Of a stretch of DNA of 64,000 nucleotides, positions 28,543 through 35,578 are shown one piece after another. The translations under genes and the position numbers were made by a program. Source of the stretch: Erythrobacter sp. SCSIO 43205 (GTDB lineage Bacteria; Pseudomonadota; Alphaproteobacteria; Sphingomonadales; Sphingomonadaceae); assembly GCF_019904235.1 (NCBI RefSeq), contig NZ_CP063202.1, forward strand, positions 2,790,001-2,854,000, given 5' to 3'. The notes under the pieces are model-generated. The model was not told the DNA's origin. It was given only the letters and a program-made list of their open reading frames with translations, and did not search any database. How positions within the stretch are numbered: position 1 is the stretch's first letter; each line of letters opens with the position of its first letter.

Positions 28543-29262
28543 ATGGTTCCCGTTTCGTTCTCAGATGATTCTGCACCCCTTGCCTTTGCGGGTGAGGAGA
28601 TGGTGCTGACCAGGTCAAACGCACTTTATTGGCCGCGTGAGCGTACACTTCTGGTCGCAGACCTGCACCTTGAGAAGGGCAGCTGGTACGCGCAGACCGG
28701 GCAAATGCTCCCGCCTTACGACAGCCGCGCAACGCTGGAGCGGTTGGCCGATACGATCAAGGCGACGGGCGCGCGGCGGGTCATCACGCTGGGCGACAAT
28801 TTCCACGATGATGCGGGCACCAATCGGTTAGAGCCCTATGCGAGCGGTATGCTCGAGGGGCTCATCCGTGCCCACGATTGGGTGTGGGTGACGGGCAATC
28901 ACGATGAAGAAATGCCAAGGAAATTTGGCGCGCAAAGCTTTAGCGAGCTTGAAGTTTCCGGCGTGATCCTGCGCCACGAAGCACGCCCCGGCGAAACCCG
29001 GCCAGAGCTCTCGGGCCACTACCACCCCAAGATGCGGCTACGGGTGAGAAACCGCCATATCGCAAGGCCCTGCGCCGTGGTGAGCCGCTCAGCGACCAGC
29101 GCAGACCGCATGATCGCGCCCGCTTTCGGCGCCTACACCGGCGGCATGGATGCAGGCGCTCCCGCAATCCTGAAAGCGCTGAGCCCAGCGCGCGAAATCG
29201 ACGCCGTGCTGCCCGCAAAGGGCAAATTGGTCACATTCCCGCTTTATCGCGAGGCGGCTTGA
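28543..29262 (+). CDS. pdeM: Ligase-associated DNA damage response endonuclease PdeM
   Basis: A 239-residue calcineurin-like metallophosphoesterase. The metal motifs are LVADLHLEKG (D-x-H), ITLGDNFHDD (GD), VTGNHDEEMP (GNHD/E) and ELSGHYHPKM (GHxH). It matches the PdeM family, usually found with a DNA ligase and helicase for DNA repair; those partners are not in this window. The ATG at 28543 (MVPVSFSDDSAP) is chosen because the upstream in-frame extension is cysteine-rich and unlike the family. The last 47 bp of the gene are repeated at 29745-29791, on the far side of a membrane gene. Confidence 0.88.
   Translation: MVPVSFSDDSAPLAFAGEEMVLTRSNALYWPRERTLLVADLHLEKGSWYAQTGQMLPPYDSRATLERLADTIKATGARRVITLGDNFHDDAGTNRLEPYASGMLEGLIRAHDWVWVTGNHDEEMPRKFGAQSFSELEVSGVILRHEARPGETRPELSGHYHPKMRLRVRNRHIARPCAVVSRSATSADRMIAPAFGAYTGGMDAGAPAILKALSPAREIDAVLPAKGKLVTFPLYREAA
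29216..29262 (+). repeat. Direct repeat, copy 1 (3' end of pdeM)
   Basis: A 47-bp stretch coding for the pdeM C-terminus (KGKLVTF.LYREAA, stop). It is 45/47 identical to 29745-29791; the only differences are two adjacent C-to-T changes. Together the copies bracket the membrane gene at 29259-29729. Confidence 0.85.
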
Positions 29263-29729
29263 GCGACTTCCTCCCTCTGCACTGGGTGATCGAAACGCTG
29301 ACAGTTTGGCACTATGTCGCATGGGCAAGCTTCTTTGGCCTTTCCCTTTGGCGCGGACCGAAGAACAAGGAACCTATGCCGCTTCTTCTCCGTGTCTGGG
29401 GCGGGATCGTGATGCTACCAATGTTCTATGCAATGACATCGCTAGTGGTTGGTCAATTGTTCGGAGATCATTATTCTTGGTCGCAAGTCTGGCCTTCTGG
29501 ATTGATGCTCGGGGCACTTGTCTCATCCAATTTCGCATTGTGGATTGCTCGGGCAATCTGGCAGGCAAAGAACAAACGCTTGCAGCTTCTTGCCCTTGGC
29601 AGCTTTGTCGTTCCGCTCGCAGCGGGCTTTTTTGGATTGTTCTTCTCGGTTGCGTGGTGGCTCTTGCCGCGCGTTGTCGGCTTGGGGCTGATCGACTTCC
29701 CAAAACTCTCGTGGGGCGTCCAAGTCTAG
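29259..29729 (+). CDS. Hypothetical integral membrane protein
   Basis: A 156-residue protein with four or five predicted membrane helices (HYVAWASFFGLSLW, GGIVMLPMFYAMTSLVVG, WPSGLMLGALVSSNFALWIA, LALGSFVVPLAAGFFGLFFSVAWWLLPR). The start is TTG at 29259, overlapping the pdeM stop by 4 bp, so it is probably translated by coupling. I do not recognise the family. It is bracketed by a 47-bp direct repeat of the pdeM 3' end, which suggests that it entered here or arose through a local duplication. Confidence 0.6.
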   Translation: MSDFLPLHWVIETLTVWHYVAWASFFGLSLWRGPKNKEPMPLLLRVWGGIVMLPMFYAMTSLVVGQLFGDHYSWSQVWPSGLMLGALVSSNFALWIARAIWQAKNKRLQLLALGSFVVPLAAGFFGLFFSVAWWLLPRVVGLGLIDFPKLSWGVQV

Positions 29730-29744
29730 GCGCTTTCGCACCCC

Positions 29745-29791
29745 CAAAGGGCAAATTGGTCACATTTTCGCTTTATCGCGAGGCGGCTTGA
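29745..29791 (+). repeat. Direct repeat, copy 2 (displaced pdeM 3' end)
   Basis: This second copy of the pdeM tail still encodes KGKLVTFSLYREAA and a stop. It stands alone between the membrane gene and infC with no gene body attached. It marks the right edge of the inserted or duplicated segment. Confidence 0.85.
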
Positions 29792-29866
29792 CGCTTGCGC
29801 CTAGAAACTTAAGGGCTTTGCGCCTATATCGAAGACTCGAAACAAGGCTACAACAGGAGAACCCAC

Positions 29867-30409
29867 ATAGCCCGTCCACCTCGGCGTCAGATGGCCCCGC
29901 CAACGAAAAGCGGCCCTCGTTATGATCAGTTTATTCAAGTGCCCAAGGTGCGCGTCATCGATGATGAAGGCGAAAACCTGGGTGTGATGTTCACGCGCGA
30001 AGCGATGGAGCAGGCCAATGACAAGGGCCTGAACCTTGTTGAAGTGTCCCCCAATGCGGACCCGCCCGTGTGCAAATTCCTCGATGTCGGCAAATATCGC
30101 TATGAGGCCCAGAAAAAGGCCAATGCGGCACGTAAGACTCAGAAAACGCAAGACATCAAAGAAGTCAAAATGCGTCCCAACATCGACACGCATGACTATG
30201 ACGTGAAGATGAAGAACGTGAACAAGTTCATCAACCACGGCGACAAGGTGAAGGTCACCCTGCGCTTCCGCGGTCGCGAAATGGCGCACCAGCATCTGGG
30301 CATGGATTTATTGAAGCGCGTGCAGGAAGACGTTGAAGAAATCGCCAAGGTCGAAGCATTCCCGCGCCTCGAAGGCCGGCAAATGCTGATGGTGCTTGCG
30401 CCGAAATGA
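29867..30409 (+). CDS. infC: Translation initiation factor IF-3, probable ATA start
   Basis: IF-3 binds the 30S subunit, checks the start codon and keeps ribosomal subunits apart. The N-domain ([40 protein letters not shown]), the lysine-rich linker and the C-domain ([18 protein letters not shown]) are complete. An ATG at 29891 gives a 172-residue protein but has no ribosome site. Eight codons upstream in frame, ATA at 29867 lies 7 bp after AGGAG (29855-29859) and would add IARPPRRQ. A non-AUG start is a known autoregulatory trait of infC (AUU in Escherichia coli). The stop overlaps the next ATG. Confidence 0.88.
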   Translation: MARPPRRQMAPPTKSGPRYDQFIQVPKVRVIDDEGENLGVMFTREAMEQANDKGLNLVEVSPNADPPVCKFLDVGKYRYEAQKKANAARKTQKTQDIKEVKMRPNIDTHDYDVKMKNVNKFINHGDKVKVTLRFRGREMAHQHLGMDLLKRVQEDVEEIAKVEAFPRLEGRQMLMVLAPK

Positions 30410-30675
30410 GCGGCGCGAGAGCCAATCCTCGCAAGTTCAAACCGCCTTTTTTGAAAGGCGCGAAGAAGTCGGTTTCCTATTGGAAAGACAGGTTTGGCAA
30501 ATGGGCGGCGGATCAAAAACGTCGCCCCAATGCTCCAAAGCCTGAGCAGAAAGACGGGCCAGGAAACGGCCATGACCCGGACACCGGCGGGCTCGCCGCA
30601 GAGCTCCCACGCAAACCCAAAGACCCAAACCTTTCGGGCGGAGCAGCGGCGCGGCTTGAATTTGGAAGCGACTGA
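30406..30675 (+). CDS. Small basic hypothetical protein
   Basis: An 89-residue protein whose ATG overlaps the infC stop (ATGA), so it is probably coupled to infC translation. It is rich in Lys, Pro and Gly ([39 protein letters not shown]), with no membrane segment and no motif I recognise. The basic, unstructured look could suit an RNA or ribosome contact, but that is only a guess. Confidence 0.55.
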   Translation: MSGARANPRKFKPPFLKGAKKSVSYWKDRFGKWAADQKRRPNAPKPEQKDGPGNGHDPDTGGLAAELPRKPKDPNLSGGAAARLEFGSD

Positions 30676-30684
30676 AGCAGTCGA

Positions 30685-31290
30685 TCAGGGCGCGGGGTGG
30701 ATCATGGTCCAGAATTTGGGCCCACCACCCGGCACCTCCCATTCCTCCAAAATCTCAAAACCCAATCGCGTGTATATCGCGACGTTATCCGGCGTTGCTG
30801 TCTCCAACAGCACGCCTTGCCCTTTTGAAGCAGCACGTTTGATGCCCGCGCGCACAATCGCCCCGCCCCATCCCTTGCCCTGCGCCTTCGGGGCGACGCC
30901 TACATATCTAAGGTAGGAGTAAGGTTGAGGGCTCGGATGGCGCTTGTACATTTCTTCGGCCACCTTGAGCCCGCGCGGCAGATCGATGCGAAAGCCTGCG
31001 AGCAGCCGCAAATTGTCGTAAGTCGTCGCAAAGAATCCATCGCTCACTTTGCCGGGCGGATACCAGAGACTTACAGCGCCCTCATCCGGTGAGGCCAAAA
31101 TCTCCCCATGCCGGCGCGATTGCTCGGCCATGACCTTGAAAAAGCCGGGAAGCATTGCCTCACGCCGTTTTGCATCAGGCACAATCCACGAGAGCGCCGG
31201 GTCATTCTGAAACGCTGCACCAAGTGTGCGAGCGAGCGGCTCGAGCTTTGCAGTGTCCGGAACGGTTTCAATCGGGCGATCATCACGCAT
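30685..31290 (-). CDS. GNAT-family N-acetyltransferase
   Basis: A 201-residue cytoplasmic protein. The acetyl-CoA site is VAPKAQGKGWGGAIVRAGI (Q/R-x-x-G-x-G/A type), followed by VLLETATPDNVAIYTRLGFE, the typical final strands of a GNAT. An N-terminal helix pair LARTLGAAFQNDPALSWIV resembles members that act on small molecules or antibiotics. Substrate unknown. It converges with the small gene after infC, 9 bp apart. Confidence 0.85.
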   Translation of the reverse strand: MRDDRPIETVPDTAKLEPLARTLGAAFQNDPALSWIVPDAKRREAMLPGFFKVMAEQSRRHGEILASPDEGAVSLWYPPGKVSDGFFATTYDNLRLLAGFRIDLPRGLKVAEEMYKRHPSPQPYSYLRYVGVAPKAQGKGWGGAIVRAGIKRAASKGQGVLLETATPDNVAIYTRLGFEILEEWEVPGGGPKFWTMIHPAP

Positions 31291-31420
31291 AGGAGATGAA
31301 AACTAGCCGCTTTGCAGCCTCGTGCCAATCGTTCCACAACCAATGCTGATGCACAGCTTTGCGCTTGGCGGACAAGCTGGCACTCTAGGCATAAACGCGT
31401 AAGGGAGGAGCGCGAGCGCC

Positions 31421-32878
31421 ATGAGTGCCCAAAAAATCGGCTTGTATCTTGGCCCGCTAGCCTTTGCCATCACCGCCTTCGCTCCCGCGCCGTCTGGAAT
31501 GAGCGGCGACGCGTGGCTCGTCGCGGGGCTGGTTGCGTGGATGGCCGCCTGGTGGATGACCGAGGCTGTGCCGCTTTCGGTAACAGCGCTTTTGCCTTTC
31601 GTGAGCCTGCCCCTATTCGGTGTCATGACAGCACGCGAGACGGCAAGCGCGTACTACGCGCCGATCCTCTTCCTTCTGCTTGGCGGGGCGTTCATTGCGC
31701 TAGCGATTGAGCGCACAGGGCTGCACCGGCGGCTCAGCCTTGCGATCCTCAAAGCGATTGGCAGCGAAGGCGGTCAGGTGCGCCTGCTCCTCGCCTTTAT
31801 GATCAGCGCGGCGATCCTGTCGGGACTGATCTCCAACACCTCCACCACGCTCATCATGATGCCGATGGCCCTGGCGGTGCTTGCTGGCGGAGCGTCTATG
31901 CAAGCCCCGGATGGTCCCACCGAAACCAGTGGCATTTACGGCGCGCTTCCTATGGGGATTGCGTTTGCCGCAACCATTGGCGGGCTTGGCACGATTGTTG
32001 GCTCTCCCACCAATGGCATTGCGGTGCAATTGCTTGATGACATGATCGGGCTACGCATCAGCTTTGCCGACTGGATGGTGCTGGGAATGCCTGTGGTTTT
32101 GATCGGCGTGCCGCTTGCGTGCTTTATCATTGCGAGGGTTCAAAGGGTTGATGCCCACCCCTTCGATGTCGCCGCAGCGCGCAACGCGATTGACGACCAC
32201 GCCCCCTGGTCGCCTGCTGAAAAGCGTCTTGTCCCAATTATCGCGATCACTTTTCTTTTGTGGATGAGCCAGCGTTGGGTCGCGCCCTTCCTGCCGCCGA
32301 ACAGTTGGACCGATGGAACAATTGCAGTCCTTGCAGCCCTTACCTTGTTCATCTTGCCTGACGGGACGCAAGAGGGTGGCAAGAGACGGCCTCTGCTCAG
32401 CTGGAGCGAAGCAAACCGCGCACCCTGGGGTGTGATCTTAATGTTTGGCGGAGGGCTGGCACTTGCCGCCGGGATGCAGGCCTCAGGGCTTGCCGATTGG
32501 CTGGGCCAATCGCTTTTGCCGCTTGAGGCGATGCCTTTGTTCATCATTGCCTTGGCAGTGGTTGCGATGGTTGTCCTCGTCACCGAATTTGCCAGCAATG
32601 TCGCCACCGCAAGCGCGATCATCCCGGTCATTGCCAGCCTTGCCGCCGGGCTTGGCCTGGGAAGTGATGGCGCCGAAGCGGCGATCCTCATCGCCATGCC
32701 AGCAGCGCTCGCGGCGAGCTGGGGCTTTATCCTGCCAGCGGGAACAGGGCCCAATGCGATTGCCTGGAGCACGGGCCGCCTCAAGATTGAGAAGCTTGTT
32801 CAAGCAGGGCTTGTGCTTGATTTGCTTGGCGTTTTCCTGATCGTTGCGATTGTTTGGGTGATGGCGGCGCTGATCTGA
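31421..32878 (+). CDS. SLC13/DASS-family anion permease
   Basis: A 485-residue inner-membrane carrier with about 11-12 helices. The two substrate/sodium signatures are visible: SNTSTTLIMMPMALAV in the first half with GTIVGSPTN shortly after, and FASNVATASAIIPVIASL in the second half. Members carry C4-dicarboxylates, citrate or sulfate with sodium. The SNT forms and length favour dicarboxylate, but this is inference. It stands alone, with 310 bp of non-coding DNA after it. Confidence 0.88.
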   Translation: MSAQKIGLYLGPLAFAITAFAPAPSGMSGDAWLVAGLVAWMAAWWMTEAVPLSVTALLPFVSLPLFGVMTARETASAYYAPILFLLLGGAFIALAIERTGLHRRLSLAILKAIGSEGGQVRLLLAFMISAAILSGLISNTSTTLIMMPMALAVLAGGASMQAPDGPTETSGIYGALPMGIAFAATIGGLGTIVGSPTNGIAVQLLDDMIGLRISFADWMVLGMPVVLIGVPLACFIIARVQRVDAHPFDVAAARNAIDDHAPWSPAEKRLVPIIAITFLLWMSQRWVAPFLPPNSWTDGTIAVLAALTLFILPDGTQEGGKRRPLLSWSEANRAPWGVILMFGGGLALAAGMQASGLADWLGQSLLPLEAMPLFIIALAVVAMVVLVTEFASNVATASAIIPVIASLAAGLGLGSDGAEAAILIAMPAALAASWGFILPAGTGPNAIAWSTGRLKIEKLVQAGLVLDLLGVFLIVAIVWVMAALI

Positions 32879-33188
32879 GCAGGGAACACCCCTTAGCCCC
32901 CATTCCCAATTCACAAAAGCTGTAGCCCGCAAAATCCCTAGCGGGGTATACCTTAGGCCCTGCCCTGATGCAGAAATTCTATAGCCCGCGCGCGCCCTTA
33001 GGGTTTTTGCGCAGTGCTGTGGTTTAGTCGTGGAAATCTGGTTGCAACGGAAACCATCGCGCAATAACCTCGAAATGTCTTTGGGGAGAGGCGCTTCTGC
33101 GGAGGTTAGAGGCGGGTGCTCCAAAACACGCGAAATTGTGAAGTCCCTGCCTTCCTAGGGACGTGTACTTAGGAGGGAGACACGCGTC
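32879..33188. other. 310-bp intergenic region with small hairpins
   Basis: No gene is seen. CCCGC at 32927-32931 can pair with GCGGG near 32941-32945. The short stem CCCTTAGGG followed by five Ts near 32995-33008 may end the permease transcript. Just before the next gene, GTCCCT pairs with AGGGAC (about 33143-33161), directly upstream of AGGAGG at 33171-33176. This could mask or expose the ribosome site of the sulfur-metabolism gene, but I cannot match a known riboswitch. Confidence 0.4.
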
Positions 33189-34505
33189 GTGAATGATGCA
33201 GTCAACGCAACAGGCAAGCCAACACCGCGCCGAAAGCCAAAACCGGAAAAAACCCACATTGGCGGCCGCGCATTGAAACCATCAACAATGATGATGGGGC
33301 ATGGATTTGATCCGGAATTGTCGGAAGGCTCGTTGAAGGCACCGATTTTCCTTACCTCGACCTTTGCCTTCCCCAGCGCCGCCGATGGCAAGCGCCACTT
33401 TGAAGGGATTACCGGCCAACGCGAAGGCGGGGCAGAGGGCCTCGTTTATTCGCGTTTCAATGGCCCTAATCAGGAAATCCTCGAAGACCGCCTCGCGATC
33501 TGGGATGGAGCAGAAGACGCGCTCACCTTCTCAAGCGGAATGACCGCGATCTGTATCCTGATGATGGCCTATGTCTCCCAAGGCGATGTGATCGTCCATT
33601 CCGGGCCATTGTACGCGGCATCGGAAGGGTTTGTTGCCAAGGTGCTTTCCAAATTCGGCGTCACCTATGTCGATTTCCCGGCGGGCGCATCTCCTGAAGA
33701 AATCGAAGAGGTCATCTCACGCGCGAAATGCCAGGCGGGCGAAAATGGCGGTAAGGTCGCAATGATCTATCTCGAAAGCCCGGGCAATCCGACCAACGCC
33801 CTTGTCGATATTGAAGCGGTGAAAGCGGCGCGGGACAAGGTGCTCAAAAAACCCTGCCCCATTGCTATCGACAACACATTCTTGGGGCCGCTGTGGCAGC
33901 GCCCGCTTGACCATGGGGCGGACATTGTCGCTTACTCGCTGACGAAATATGTCGGCGGACATTCTGATCTTGTCGCAGGCAGCATTGCGGGCGCGAAAAA
34001 GTGGATGGATCCGGTGCGTGCTCTGAGGAACACGATGGGCGGTATCGTCGATCCCAACACCGCCTGGATGCTCTTGCGCTCCCTTGAAACGGTTGAACTC
34101 AGGATGCAGCGCGCTGGTGAGAACGCGGCCAAGGTGTGCGCGTTCCTAAAAGGCCATCCGAAGGTCACGGGCCTCGGCTATCTCGGCATGATTGAGGACA
34201 CGCGCCAACAGGACATCTATGACCGCCATTGCCTTGGCGCAGGGTCCACCTTCAGCGTATTTCTGAAAGGCGGCGAAGAGGAATGCTTCCGCTTCCTTGA
34301 CAATTTGCAGATTGCCAAACTCGCCGTCAGCCTTGGCGGGACAGAGACGCTCGCGAGCCATCCGGCTTCGATGACGCACCTCTCAGTACCCCATGCCCGC
34401 CGCCAACAACTCGGCATTTCCGACAGCCTTGTCCGGATCAGCATCGGGATCGAGGACGCAGATGATCTGATTGCCGACTTTGAGCAGGCGCTTGAGCACG
34501 TGTGA
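33189..34505 (+). CDS. Cystathionine gamma-synthase family PLP enzyme
   Basis: A 438-residue fold-type I PLP enzyme of sulfur amino-acid metabolism (Cys/Met metabolism family). The PLP lysine is in YSLTKYVGGHSDL. Other blocks are FSSGMTAICILMMAY, HSGPLYAASEG, ESPGNPTNALVDI and AIDNTFLGPLWQRPLDHGAD. The C-terminus has SLGGTETLASHPASMTH and LVRISIGIEDADDLI. It could act as O-acetyl- or O-succinylhomoserine sulfhydrylase, cystathionine gamma-synthase or methionine gamma-lyase; I cannot decide. The start is GTG, 12 bp after AGGAGG. The N-terminal basic tail (about 1-30) is longer than usual. Confidence 0.88.
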   Translation: MNDAVNATGKPTPRRKPKPEKTHIGGRALKPSTMMMGHGFDPELSEGSLKAPIFLTSTFAFPSAADGKRHFEGITGQREGGAEGLVYSRFNGPNQEILEDRLAIWDGAEDALTFSSGMTAICILMMAYVSQGDVIVHSGPLYAASEGFVAKVLSKFGVTYVDFPAGASPEEIEEVISRAKCQAGENGGKVAMIYLESPGNPTNALVDIEAVKAARDKVLKKPCPIAIDNTFLGPLWQRPLDHGADIVAYSLTKYVGGHSDLVAGSIAGAKKWMDPVRALRNTMGGIVDPNTAWMLLRSLETVELRMQRAGENAAKVCAFLKGHPKVTGLGYLGMIEDTRQQDIYDRHCLGAGSTFSVFLKGGEEECFRFLDNLQIAKLAVSLGGTETLASHPASMTHLSVPHARRQQLGISDSLVRISIGIEDADDLIADFEQALEHV

Positions 34506-34556
34506 ATTGACGACTACCCCTTTCGCTCAGCCAGTTGAGGCGAGAGGGGACAGTCG

Positions 34557-35378
34557 ATGAGTGATACACGCAATCCCGTGGTTCTGGTGCTGGGCGCAGG
34601 TGCCGGAATTGGCGGCAATACGGCAAAGCGTTTTGCCAAGGGTGGTTATCACGCGGTTCTGGCAAGGCGCTCTGATAAAGAGGGGCTCGACCGGCTTGTC
34701 GCTGAGATCGAGGCCGAAGGCGGGAGCGCAACCGGCGTGCTGCTCAATGCAGTTGAAGATGGCACAATCGAAGAGCTGGTCGAGGCGACTGAGCGAGACA
34801 TCGGACCGATTGAGGTGTGTCTTTTCAATCTGGGCGCGCAAATCGGCAATCGACCCTTCTTCGATACGCCGCACAAGGCGTTTGAGCTCGGCTGGCGAAT
34901 GACCTCTTTTGCGCTCTTTCGCCTCGCCCAAGCGATGCTCCCAGCTATGGTGGAGCGTGGTCGCGGCGTGGTGCTTGTGACTTCTGCGACAGCGGCTGTG
35001 CGCGGGAATGCCGGACAACATTCGCACGCTGCCGCTATCGGCGGGAGACGAATGCTGTGCCAGTCGCTCAACGCTGAATTTGCGCCTCAGGGCATCCATA
35101 TCAGCCACATCCTCGTGGATGGTCCGGTCGATGCGCCTGACACTCTGGGGCGGCTATTGGGTGACAGATATGAGGCTTTCAAAGCGTCCAAGGGAGAGGA
35201 CGGGGTGCTTGATCCCGCAGCTTTGGCGGATACTTATTGGCACCTAGCGCACCAACCGCGCAGCTGTTGGAGCTTTGAAGTTGATGTGCGGCCTTGGACC
35301 GATACGCCGTGGTGGAACGATAACCCACCCACTGAGATCAATACGTCTTCAGCCAAGCCCAGAGGCGATCAGGGTTAG
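34557..35378 (+). CDS. SDR-family protein lacking the catalytic Tyr and Lys
   Basis: A 273-residue short-chain dehydrogenase-like protein. The Rossmann nucleotide motif VVLVLGAGAGIGGNTAKRFA is intact, and VTSAT supplies the usual Ser strand. Where active members carry Y-x-x-x-K this one reads HSHAAAIGGRRML: the Tyr is His and the Lys is Gly. It therefore may bind a cofactor without the classic oxidoreductase chemistry, or use another mechanism. The C-terminal tail is long and polar. It follows the PLP enzyme gene by 51 bp on the same strand, with GAGGGG before the ATG. Confidence 0.82.
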   Translation: MSDTRNPVVLVLGAGAGIGGNTAKRFAKGGYHAVLARRSDKEGLDRLVAEIEAEGGSATGVLLNAVEDGTIEELVEATERDIGPIEVCLFNLGAQIGNRPFFDTPHKAFELGWRMTSFALFRLAQAMLPAMVERGRGVVLVTSATAAVRGNAGQHSHAAAIGGRRMLCQSLNAEFAPQGIHISHILVDGPVDAPDTLGRLLGDRYEAFKASKGEDGVLDPAALADTYWHLAHQPRSCWSFEVDVRPWTDTPWWNDNPPTEINTSSAKPRGDQG

Positions 35379-35578
35379 CCTATTGATCCGTCCAAGGCTC
35401 ACACTGCCAACCCATTAAGGCGCCTTGTAAAATCGCATAAATATCCATTCTGGTGCGGCATTGCGTTAACGCTCAATTGACCAAGATTTATTAGAGTGCC
35501 TCGATAACCGGCTCCAATGCGGCGGTGTGCGAGAGGCAAACCAATGACACAAGGGGCATCGCTATAGGAACGCTTGCC

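Noticed and set aside
29306..29791. 161-codon open frame overlapping the small membrane gene and ending with the pdeM-like tail
   Set aside because: The body is out-of-frame sequence of the membrane gene; only the last about 15 codons resemble PdeM, which I explain as a displaced direct repeat.
32879..33188. SAM-II type riboswitch before the PLP enzyme gene
   Set aside because: I could not find the pseudoknot core expected for SAM-II; only a simple hairpin is visible, so no riboswitch is called.
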